A DNA stretch of 64,000 nucleotides, taken from contig NC_054682.1 of NCBI RefSeq assembly GCF_011074885.1, positions 1-64,000 of the forward strand. Reading direction: 5' to 3'. The stretch comes from Brettanomyces bruxellensis (lineage: Eukaryota; Ascomycota; Pichiomycetes; Pichiales; Pichiaceae). The notes under the pieces are model-generated. The model was given only the letters and a program-made list of their open reading frames with translations. It was not told the DNA's origin and ran no database searches. Shown piece by piece: positions 49,755 to 57,953 of the stretch. Position numbers and translations under genes: made by a program. Position 1 is the stretch's first letter. Each line of letters starts with the position of its first letter.

Positions 49755-51071
49755 TTAGGTCTTGATGTAGATGAAACCTAATTGGTCAACATTGTCGCCA
49801 GACTGGCCATAAAATCCACCAATCTGATATCCGCTCGGTGCCTCATACGAAGTACAGTCCGAGGTCTTCGAGCCGGCAGATAAAGCATTGCCTTTCGAAG
49901 TTGTTGCACTAATATAGAAGTTTCTCAAAGTGCCACTCTTTGTTCCCGTGCACAAAGTGGCTTTAGTCCAGTACTCGCCGTCAGCCAATGTAAGCTCACT
50001 CAAATCTCCCCCGGATCCACCGTGCGACAAAACAGTACCACTGCTCAAAGTAAGACCAACATTATCCAACCGCTTGGCACCTCTGAACGAAAGCTTTGTA
50101 GGATGCGATCCATCAGTTAAGCTGTTAATGTCATTAAAGAAAACTTCACCATAGTTGCCACCGGTGAGCTCAGAGGTCCGGAAATCGTCCGAAACCGTGT
50201 ATGTGAAATTCACAAGAATTGGATTGTGGTCCGAAAGTGTGTCATTGTCATACTCGAAATCAGACCCCACGTAATTGAACGCCGTCGCATCCAAAGTGAC
50301 GAACTTTGACGATCTGTAGAACACCTTGTCGACAACCTCGCAATTGTTTGTCGTTGAAGGATTGCTGCACATAATTGCATCGGCTCCTTTTGATGGAGCA
50401 ACACCGTTGCGAATTAATTTCACCCAGGCATCAGTTAGTCCATTTTGACTGCTGAACACAGAAATGTTGTCGTCAGTTCTCGTGTAACGTGAATTTGTGT
50501 CTCCAAAGACAATCACAGCCTCGTCTGTGGCCCAGGAATCGATATAATCAGCCACCTGCTGAATATTGGAGTCTCTTGCAGTCTCATCACCGTCTTCGGT
50601 ACCTGCATCGGCATGCAAGTTGATCATGCTGATGTAAACACCAGATTCCAGCTCCATACGCATGTGCGTGAACCCTTTTGGTGTCCAACAATCGTACTCA
50701 GATGCATCAGAGCACTTATTCCACTTGGTTCTGGAGAAATCCTCCCAGTTGTAGTTCGAAAGGGTGTTCAAACCAGATCCAAATGGTACACCGCCGGAAG
50801 TAGCGGTTCTGTATGGATGATCATCATACTTGTAGAGGGTTGCATGGTAGTTGAAATCCTCCTGAACATGAATCACGTCCAATTGGTCACGCAACTCGCT
50901 GAATTTTTTACCGATTTGCGTGGTAGCAGTTGTCTTGTCCAAAGACTCGCCGTTACTCTGCAAGATTTCCGGTAATCCCGCAACGTTAAACGATAAAACG
51001 TTGAATTCACCGTCTGCACATGCCAAGGCCGCGAAAAATAGGCTGCTGAGAATCGATGTTGAAAGTTTCAT
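49755..51071 (-). CDS. Secreted endonuclease/exonuclease/phosphatase-fold enzyme with jacalin-like tail, 438 aa
   Basis: A signal peptide (1-19, ending A-C-A-D) precedes a DNase I-fold domain (about 22-295) with the full motif set: S-F-N-V-A-G (27-32), Q-E at 70-71, N-L-H-A-D (H153), G-D-T-N (190-193) and S-D-H-N-P (280-284). This set is shared by nucleases, sphingomyelinases and inositol phosphatases, so the substrate is open. The last ~130 residues (from about 305) have the Gly-rich repeating strands of a jacalin-like beta-prism (F-R-G-A-K-R-L-D-N-V-G-L-T-L, L-S-H-G-G-S-G-G, Q-I-G-G-F-Y-G-Q-S-G-D-N-V-D-Q-L-G-F-I-Y), a sugar-binding fold. I know this pairing from filamentous fungi, not from common yeasts. 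The promoter has TTTATAAA about 70 bp upstream. Confidence 0.82.
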   Translation of the reverse strand: MKLSTSILSSLFFAALACADGEFNVLSFNVAGLPEILQSNGESLDKTTATTQIGKKFSELRDQLDVIHVQEDFNYHATLYKYDDHPYRTATSGGVPFGSGLNTLSNYNWEDFSRTKWNKCSDASEYDCWTPKGFTHMRMELESGVYISMINLHADAGTEDGDETARDSNIQQVADYIDSWATDEAVIVFGDTNSRYTRTDDNISVFSSQNGLTDAWVKLIRNGVAPSKGADAIMCSNPSTTNNCEVVDKVFYRSSKFVTLDATAFNYVGSDFEYDNDTLSDHNPILVNFTYTVSDDFRTSELTGGNYGEVFFNDINSLTDGSHPTKLSFRGAKRLDNVGLTLSSGTVLSHGGSGGDLSELTLADGEYWTKATLCTGTKSGTLRNFYISATTSKGNALSAGSKTSDCTSYEAPSGYQIGGFYGQSGDNVDQLGFIYIKT

Positions 51072-51795
51072 CGTCTGTGTACTAGAAATAAGAGAAGTCA
51101 GTCCTTGCCTAGTTGTTTCTGTTGAAGCTGATATTACTGTTTATAAAGAAGCTGATTCTGCTACTGCTCCGAATATTGTTGTTGCCAAAACACCTGCTGG
51201 AAAAGTATTAAATATCTAAATGCATCTGAAGCAGGATGTATGTGGGACCAAATGAGATTCTTTCATGTTTAAATATTGGACCGGCCAACTTTGAATATTT
51301 CTTCCTGCATATACTGCCGAATACTCATTTCACACAACAGCACACACACACCGGTCTAAATTCACATTGTTCAGACAGCCAACCACTTCGAATGATCCCT
51401 AACCACACCAACTGGTTTTGGAAATTAGGAACGAGTCTAATAGACAGAAAAAATAACAATGCCATATGAAATGATGTGAAATTGAAAAAAAAAAAAGGGC
51501 CGCACTAAAAAACATGGCATCTTATTGTTCTGGGTTTCCCTTTTGGGCCCAATTCCACCTCTATTTCATTCGTATATGTGGGCCTAGACGAGCATTTAGC
51601 ACAGCTCCCCGTTCTCCGTATCCCGCTTCCCCTTTTTTGATTATCTTATCGTTCTGCGTGTCTTCTATTTACTTTTTTTTTTTTTTTTTTTTTACTTTCT
51701 CATTATTTTTTTCAGCCTCAGTGATCCAACAAACTACAGCGACTCTTTCTTGCCAAAATATCGTATACATGACATCCGGCTCGTTTATTTCCCTT
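51072..51795. other. Intergenic, with a coding-like orphan stretch at 51105-51219
   Basis: This holds the promoter of the secreted enzyme. On the plus strand, about 51105-51219 reads as a run of RNY-type codons ending in TAA (A-D-I-T-V-Y-K-E-A-D...G-K-V-L-N-I), which looks like the 3' tail of a lost gene. Upstream its frame runs antisense through the enzyme gene and is not credible there. A T-run lies near 51672-51693. A frame at 51514-51882 has no features. Confidence 0.4.
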
Positions 51796-52587
51796 CTAAA
51801 CCAAAATCCCATAGTATTCACACCGGCGGTATCTCCTGGCCAACGGCTTCCACTGAACGACAACTCGGTCACTTATCGGTAGAATAAGCAACCCAGTGAG
51901 ACTGAGCTGTTGAACTCTAGCCAAAGACTCTACATAGACGATTTTTGTTTTGCACAGGCCAAGAAACTTCATTGCAAAAAGAGTGTACGCGACAGGTATC
52001 GCCGTACCAGGACCGTTGCAGAGAAACAAGTCTGGATACTCTCCACGGCTCAATGTGCAAAATGTTAATACTGTAATCGCAAACGAGTATATAGTGTGAA
52101 AAGTAGCGAGTAATTTCCCCTCGCCTATATTTCTGGCTCTCGGAAGTTTTGTATACTTAATAGCTTTGCTATAACTTGTAGACTCTGCCTTCTCTTTTTC
52201 TTTATTCGATTTTAATGCCTCAAATTTAGTGATATTCTCTATCGACGTCGAGTCACCGCTTGAGATTATATAATGCCGTTTAAAGGTAGACAGCCGATGG
52301 AACTGCTTCAAGATTCGGATCATCTCACCTGTATGTCCACCTGATCCAAGGAGAATCAATAACTTGATCGGTTTATGCTGTTTATTTACAGGATTGGTCT
52401 TTGTCGTCTTCTCATTTTCCTCTTTGGCTATAGATTCTTTCTCAGGAGCTTTATGTTTATGTGTGCTTAACAGAAGCGGGTTTCGACTAATGCCCGGAAG
52501 AACTGTAATTAGCCTAAGAGCAATCACAGTTCCGAAAAGTAGTATTGTCGAAGCCCATATTGCAAATGTGTGCTCATCCATCTCCAT
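51796..52587 (-). CDS. ALG14: UDP-GlcNAc transferase anchoring subunit Alg14, 263 aa
   Basis: An N-terminal membrane anchor (about 9-30) precedes the Alg14 glycosyltransferase half-domain: L-L-G-S-G-G-H-T-G-E-M (79-89), Y-I-I-S-S-G-D, P-R-A-R-N-I-G-E-G, L-F-L-C-N-G-P-G-T-A-I-P, V-Y-V-E-S-L-A-R-V and V-V-Q-W-K-P. Alg14 recruits Alg13 to the ER membrane and together they add the second GlcNAc to dolichol-PP-GlcNAc in N-glycan synthesis. The length (237 aa in baker's yeast) fits, with an extra charged stretch at about 44-72. Confidence 0.94.
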   Translation of the reverse strand: MEMDEHTFAIWASTILLFGTVIALRLITVLPGISRNPLLLSTHKHKAPEKESIAKEENEKTTKTNPVNKQHKPIKLLILLGSGGHTGEMIRILKQFHRLSTFKRHYIISSGDSTSIENITKFEALKSNKEKEKAESTSYSKAIKYTKLPRARNIGEGKLLATFHTIYSFAITVLTFCTLSRGEYPDLFLCNGPGTAIPVAYTLFAMKFLGLCKTKIVYVESLARVQQLSLTGLLILPISDRVVVQWKPLARRYRRCEYYGILV

Positions 52588-53390
52588 ATTGTGCTTTGTC
52601 TGTAATTTTATATGCGGTAATAAACCAGATCCCCTGATGAGGAAAAAGAATGTGAATCAACTAATTCAAACACTAAGTTTACTCTTCGTGTTCAGCTAAC
52701 AATTGTCTGGTTGTTCTTTGATGTTCTCTTGTCCACCCCATATTAATCTTGAAAAATGCCAAAGCACAAAACGTGTACCAGACAACTGCGGGGATTAGGG
52801 AAAAGGGGATCAAAATTTTTGAGGAAATAAAAATTGACGCGACGCAGATTCCTGATCAGAGAAAATGTATCAATTCTTATTGACACTATCATACTTTTAT
52901 CAAAAGCCAAACTCGATTTGATATTGCCAAAAAAGTCAAAATACACGTTTATATAATCATATTTGGCACTAGGTGGCGCTTTCTTGTCTACATCCGCAAA
53001 TAATACCCAAACACTGTTCCTCTTGCTAGAAACTACCAAGTTATTAACTAGTGTGATTTGCTCTTGAGGAAATAGCCACTTTTTATAATACAGAGAATGG
53101 AATAAGCATACCTTGTGACAAGCATTGGAATGTGTTTGTTCAGTACCTGTTAAATATCTTCGTAAGGTCTCTCTTGTAAGATCTCTTCTTCCCCAAGGGA
53201 GTTCTTTTGCATCCTTGCACCCATATGCATGATAGAAGAATCTGGATAAATCTTGTCGATGGTAACCCGCCGTTCAATATTGAAGGCAAGGACAAAATGT
53301 ACAGATGGATTCATATTGCAAATTTGTAAATTGTTACCTTTTCCATTGAGCAGAGAATTTGCCGCTTCAAATATTTCAAAAGTATTTCAG
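52588..53390. other. Divergent intergenic, ALG14 / RING gene, with a doubtful small spliced gene
   Basis: About 0.8 kb. On the minus strand a frame of about 98 codons (52743-53039) can be joined to an upstream ATG through a possible intron: donor GTATGC near 53109, acceptor TCTAG near 53026, imperfect branch TTAATAAC. I do not recognise the product and rate this low. The RING gene's frame is also open to 53253 upstream of the chosen start. Confidence 0.3.
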
Positions 53391-54080
53391 ATGTCATCAT
53401 ATCAGGCGGAGCACAATATTTCAGGAGAGTCTACTCCTCAGAATGAGAATAGACAGTCCAATAATGAAAGGGGACGAAGACATATAACGTTAAGTGATGC
53501 CATTGAACAGTTTATTAGTGGAAGAAACGGGCAATATACTTTTGGAGATGACAGTCGTGAAGATCGGGATATGAGACAACAAATGATAGAATCACTGTTT
53601 TCATACGTTGCACCTGAAAGATCTGATAATATTGATAATAATGCGACCACCGGTTCTATGTCGGTCAACGGTTCACTATTTCATAATATGATGCAATCAT
53701 TACTTAGCTCCCCGAATACTATGCTTGTATTTGGTGATGGAGATTACGATGGTAAAAAAGCGGGCGGCGTGGATACAAATTTTGTAGATACATTAGATAG
53801 AGTTGCAATTAGTGAGCTTCCCACAGATGCTCGTTGCCCGATATGTACAAACGAGTTTAGAAACGATAAATATCCGTTAATTGTGCGCCTTCCGTGTGAT
53901 TCAAGGCACTGCTTTGATCTCGAATGCATTTCTCCTTGGCTCAAACTCAATAGAACGTGTCCTCTGTGCCGAGAAGATGTTACCACAGTCCGAAAAAGGA
54001 AACTAGAAAAGCTTGTGAAGCAGGCTCAGCTGTCAACCCCAGAGGAGGAGAATACTGATGATTGGATGATGTATGGTTGA
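53391..54080 (+). CDS. RING-H2 E3 ligase-like protein, YBR062C type, 229 aa
   Basis: A C-terminal RING finger (about 149-195): C-P-I-C...Y-P-L-I-V-R-L-P-C...H-C-F-D-L-E-C-I-S-P-W-L...C-P-L-C-R. It ends with D-D-W-M-M-Y-G, like the W-G-M-Y-G end of S. cerevisiae YBR062C, and starts M-S-S-Y-Q-A-E-H, like that protein's M-S-T-Y-E-E-E-H. For this reason I start at 53391 even though the frame is open to 53253 (ATG at 53259). It is probably a ubiquitin ligase of unknown target. The neighbouring TRM7 is also its neighbour in baker's yeast (YBR061C). Confidence 0.9.
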   Translation: MSSYQAEHNISGESTPQNENRQSNNERGRRHITLSDAIEQFISGRNGQYTFGDDSREDRDMRQQMIESLFSYVAPERSDNIDNNATTGSMSVNGSLFHNMMQSLLSSPNTMLVFGDGDYDGKKAGGVDTNFVDTLDRVAISELPTDARCPICTNEFRNDKYPLIVRLPCDSRHCFDLECISPWLKLNRTCPLCREDVTTVRKRKLEKLVKQAQLSTPEEENTDDWMMYG

Positions 54081-54369
54081 AAGTTCTTATTTGTGTACGC
54101 ACTATTATGGTTATATAGCGATACCACTAATCCATTGATTATATTTGATGCTGCCTGTTTGCCTTTTCCCGTCCTTTTCTGAATTTTACGCATTTAGCCA
54201 TGTGCGACTTTATCAGGTTAACCTTCTCTAGCACACATTATTGAACTTCAAAAGGCAAAATACGAACAATTTTACCGTATATTAACTAGTTTTTCATCGA
54301 ATAGAATTGCAAACAGGAACTGGCCTATGTTTTCACCATAAATATATACACGCATGCATGAGTACTATG
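54081..54369. other. Convergent 3' region, RING gene / RSM10
   Basis: Under 300 bp, AT-rich. No gene seen. Confidence 0.4.
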
Positions 54370-55239
54370 TTAGTTTTTATCCTCCGGCTTTGCAGCCATA
54401 TGCTTAACCTCAGAAAGTTCTTCCGGGGACATATGTCTGGTAAAAGCTGGGTCTTGAAGTAAATCAAGAACTTTAGAAGCAATTGGATTACCGGAATTGT
54501 TAGAAAGTGCATCCAAGGCACCAGAAATACCATTTGTCTCGCGACTTTCACCGCCTGGCTGCTCTTGCGATTGTTTGGATGGCTTTAATGCCTCCCGCAC
54601 GTACATATTCACTTTTACACCAACACCCCAAACAGAGTTTTCCTTAATATACGCAAGAAATGTGTCCACCACACGCTCATTTGCATCCCAAAGGCGTAGC
54701 ATACGAGTGTATGTCCTCCGCTCAAAGTTTTCTTTCGACTTAGCATGAACAAATGGAGCTCTAATGACTGTCCATCGTTCTCTTCTCACCGGAAGTGGTT
54801 TTGGTCCTGTGGCTGGAATTCCTAGGTAGTATGCCACTCTAAGTGCAAAATTGCAAAAGAATTCCAAATTCCGGGGATCATAGCATTTGAATATCACCTC
54901 TGCCTTCAAATCTCCGTACTCTACCTTGTTTTTAAAAGGTGCATAGTAGTTTAATTCTGCACTAAGGGGTAATGGTCTTTTTAGCCCTGGAATCTCCGCA
55001 TGCTCAGTCATCACCTTTGGATGAAAGTTTTTCAACTCACTAAGCAAATGTGCCTCATCAACTAGATCCTGGGGAACTTCAGGAATCTTTTTTTGCTCGA
55101 TTGATGCTGTTATATCGGCTAGTTTGTCTAATTCTCTTTCCAAGTTTATGTTTTTGTTAAGTAAGACTTTGACAGAGCTAAAACTCCGCAGTCCACATAG
55201 ATTTAGTCCACGAAATGTCGGCCTAAGTAGTGACTGCAT
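54370..55239 (-). CDS. RSM10: Mitochondrial small-subunit ribosomal protein uS10m (Rsm10), 289 aa
   Basis: A basic presequence starts at the ATG at 55237-55239 (M-Q-S-L-L-R-P-T-F-R-G-L), and the S10 domain covers about residues 105-225. Diagnostic stretches are K-Y/V-E-Y-G-D-L-K-A-E-V-I-F-K-C-Y-D, R-N-L-E-F-F-C-N-F-A-L-R-V-A-Y-Y-L-G, T-G-P-K-P-L-P-V-R-R-E-R-W-T-V-I-R and F-V-H-A-K-S-K-E-N-F-E-R-R-T-Y, nearly the same as yeast Rsm10. The frame extends upstream to an ATG at 55371, but that adds a hydrophobic 44-residue stretch with no presequence character, so the inner start is preferred. A C-terminal extension of about 70 residues is unusual for the family. Confidence 0.93.
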   Translation of the reverse strand: MQSLLRPTFRGLNLCGLRSFSSVKVLLNKNINLERELDKLADITASIEQKKIPEVPQDLVDEAHLLSELKNFHPKVMTEHAEIPGLKRPLPLSAELNYYAPFKNKVEYGDLKAEVIFKCYDPRNLEFFCNFALRVAYYLGIPATGPKPLPVRRERWTVIRAPFVHAKSKENFERRTYTRMLRLWDANERVVDTFLAYIKENSVWGVGVKVNMYVREALKPSKQSQEQPGGESRETNGISGALDALSNNSGNPIASKVLDLLQDPAFTRHMSPEELSEVKHMAAKPEDKN

Positions 55240-55609
55240 GTTTTTATAAATAAAGGTACCTGTTTTTAGGAAAAAATGGTATATTTTCAAGGGTATTGTC
55301 GAAGTAATTGAATAAAAAACGCTTGAAATGAACATCTTGATATTTTTCCAGGCCCTCCCTTCTCCTATCATTCATTCACATTCATCTATCCGGCTTTTTT
55401 TTATTTTTTCGCTCGCTGTTCCTTCTTTATTATGCGGTTGTCACATTTAAATCTGCATTTAAAAAAAATTTCACTTCACCCTCCGTCTTGAAAAAAAAAG
55501 CTTACAATACAGATTTGATGACATTATCCCGTAGTTTCTCCTCTAATACGGTTTGTCAGTCACAGAATTCAACCAAGGGATTTACTAGAATCATTTCAGC
55601 TGACTCATA
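55240..55609. other. Divergent promoter, RSM10 / TRM7
   Basis: 370 bp with an A-rich tract near 55485-55500. Part of it is open in the RSM10 frame. No gene seen. Confidence 0.4.
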
Positions 55610-56530
55610 ATGGGTAAGAGCAGTAAAGATAAGAGAGATATCTATTACAGAAAAGCAAAGGAGCAGGGATGGAGAGCAAGATCTGCATTTAAGCTTCTTC
55701 AACTAAATGAAGAATTTGATTTATTCAAAGGTGTCACAAGGGTTGTCGATTTATGCGCTGCGCCTGGATCGTGGTCTCAGGCTTTAAGCAAGGAAATCTT
55801 TGGAAAGCCACATTCAGATGATGCACGAATCGTTGCAGTCGATTTACAACCTATGTCCCCGATTGATCACGTGACTACGCTACAGGCAGATATCACACAT
55901 CCGAAAACTTTAGAGAAGATTCTGGAGATTTTTGGAGGAGAGAAGGCAGACTTTGTTTGCTCTGATGGTGCCCCAGATGTGACGGGATTGCATGACTTGG
56001 ACGAATACATCCAGGCACAGTTAATATTGAGTGCACTTCAACTAGCAACTTGTGTTCTTAAAGTTGGAGGAACGTTTGTGGCCAAAGTGTTTAGAGGCAG
56101 AGACATTGATCTTCTGTATGGTCAGTTATCTTACTTGTTTGATAAGGTGATTTGCGCCAAGCCTAGAGCTTCCAGAAGTAGTTCTCTGGAATCGTTTATA
56201 GTATGCATTGGATATAGGCCTAGACCAGGTTGGAAACCAGAGTTAAGGCCAGATGTTTCGACCGAAGAGTTTTTCCAAGGAATGGGAATAGGGCGCGCGA
56301 AATTAAACGATGATTTGAGTGTTGATGACGAAGAGAGAAAGATTGCACCTTTTATAGCGTGTGGAGATTTAAACGGAAGCTACGATTCGGATGCGACGTA
56401 TCCGATAGATAAGAAGGATGCTTCTAGTGACAGTAAGAAGAGCTTAGATCCGGTGCAGATGCCTACCGCTCCCCCATACAAAAAAGCATTAGAGATGAAA
56501 AGGAAGGGGGAGCTTAGAGTGACCAAATAA
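55610..56530 (+). CDS. TRM7: tRNA 2'-O-ribose methyltransferase Trm7 (FTSJ1), 306 aa
   Basis: An RrmJ/FtsJ-type SAM methyltransferase with the K-D-K-E tetrad context: [12 protein letters not shown] near the N-terminus, [21 protein letters not shown] (SAM motif I), [26 protein letters not shown] and S-R-S-S-S-L-E-S-F. Trm7 methylates positions 32 and 34 of the anticodon loop of tRNA-Phe, tRNA-Trp and tRNA-Leu, with partners Trm732 and Rtt10. The length (310 aa in baker's yeast) matches. Confidence 0.97.
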   Translation: MGKSSKDKRDIYYRKAKEQGWRARSAFKLLQLNEEFDLFKGVTRVVDLCAAPGSWSQALSKEIFGKPHSDDARIVAVDLQPMSPIDHVTTLQADITHPKTLEKILEIFGGEKADFVCSDGAPDVTGLHDLDEYIQAQLILSALQLATCVLKVGGTFVAKVFRGRDIDLLYGQLSYLFDKVICAKPRASRSSSLESFIVCIGYRPRPGWKPELRPDVSTEEFFQGMGIGRAKLNDDLSVDDEERKIAPFIACGDLNGSYDSDATYPIDKKDASSDSKKSLDPVQMPTAPPYKKALEMKRKGELRVTK

Positions 56531-56908
56531 TCCTGATTGTTGTGGATTCGATATATTTGTGCTTTTTAGATTTTGAGGTGCATACTGCTGGACCCTTTCT
56601 GGGTAATAGTTGCTCTTTGGTGTTGGGCTTGTGCTATATGAAAGTGTATACGTATAATAAATGAAGATGTAATTGGAGTTATGCTTGTGGTGCAGTGGTG
56701 TACGTTTGGGATGGAAGAGATAAAAAGAAAAAAAAAGGAGGAAAAAATTAAGCGCTGCATAAGAAGTGTCAATTTATCTAATGTGGAATCTATTGTTACT
56801 ATTCATGCTAAATGCCGAATAAACCAAAAGAAGCAGGGAAGAAAGCACATTTCATGATCAAAGTGAACATTTTCTTCTTTAATATTCTTAATTGCAGCTT
56901 TTTTGAAG
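56531..56908. other. Spacer TRM7 / DAS2-like gene
   Basis: 378 bp, no gene seen. An A-rich stretch lies at 56726-56747. Confidence 0.4.
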
Positions 56909-57743
56909 ATGGAAAGATGCCTTGTGTTGTTAATTGCAGGTGGTCATGCAGCAGGCAAGGTAAGTCATCAGTAATAATATTCTGTTGCAGAACATTCAAT
57001 TGCTTGAAATTTGTTACTAACAAAAGCAGTTGCAGAAACTTGCCGCAGATTTGTTGAAGCAAAGACTAGAACGACTTTTTACGAATATCAATGTGGAACA
57101 AATCAGCCTGGCCGACTTTCTTATACCGGAGAAAGCAGCTGATGGGTCACGAGACCCAAGTTGCTTTGATTTCGAAGCCATAGAAAGTAAAATCGAGCAA
57201 GTTTCGACAAGCCCGGGTGTTGACGTGCTCATAGTGTATGGGCTTTATGCTCTATACGACAAACGGATCTTGGAAAATGGTACAATTCGGATATTTGTAG
57301 ATACAGATGCAGATGTTCGTATGGGTCGTTGGATCAAGAGAGACATTATAGAAGCCGTGAATAGGAATCCGGCACTTAAATCCAAGCAGAAGCAATTGTT
57401 GAAGCATCTTCTGAATGTATACCTCGGGAAATCTCGCTTAGAAATGCAGAAATACATTGTTGGTACAAAGGAACTGGCAGATGTCATTCTTCCAAACGCA
57501 GGTGAACTAAGTGGCATACAACTCATTGTAGACGGGCTAGATCCGGTAATCCGGAAGCGTTCATCTACCAAGTTTGGAAGCAGTGAGTGGGGAATGCGCA
57601 GGGAAAGTATTCTGGAGCCATCTGGAAAATCCTGGTCTTCGTTCAGAAAGAAGGTTGCCAATGCACAGCAGCAAGGCCCTTCTGTTTCTTCACTTGGCGA
57701 CGATAATTTCAGGGATAACAGGCAGTTCTATGATGTGAATTGA
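56909..57743 (+). CDS. P-loop uridine kinase-like protein (Das2 type), two exons, 254 aa
   Basis: Exon 1 (56909-56959) encodes the first 17 residues, ending in the P-loop G-G-H-A-A-G-K. A 70-bp intron follows, and exon 2 (57030-57743) reads in phase 0. The body shows uridine kinase/PRK-family features: S-L-A-D-F-L-I-P-E-K, F-D-F-E-A-I, V-D-V-L-I-V-Y-G-L-Y-A-L-Y, I-R-I-F-V-D-T-D-A-D-V-R and W-I-K-R-D-I. The residue after the P-loop Lys is Leu (or Lys with the alternative acceptor), not the usual Ser/Thr, so nucleotide hydrolysis may be weak. The likeliest relative is Das2, a putative uridine kinase of yeast, rather than true Urk1. Confidence 0.82.
56960..57029 (+). other. Spliceosomal intron in the DAS2-like gene (70 bp)
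   Basis: Donor GTAAGT (56960-56965), branch point TACTAAC (57015-57021), acceptor CAG (57027-57029). A second CAG six bases on (57033-57035) would also keep the frame and drop two residues (L-Q), so either may be used. Confidence 0.88.
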
Positions 57744-57953
57744 GTATTTTTTTGCGTTGGATGGCCTGCCTCGGCTATCTTTGTTCTGTTTCATTTATAA
57801 TTTGTTCTGATCCCGTTATTTTTTCTGCCAAGCTTTGTGTTATATATTTCATCATCTGCATACTTTCTTTGATTATTTTCAGCATTCAGACTATTCCGTT
57901 CGTTTCCCCACGCATCTTTCATTTCTGCTTGTTTTTCCAATTGGCATCTTACT

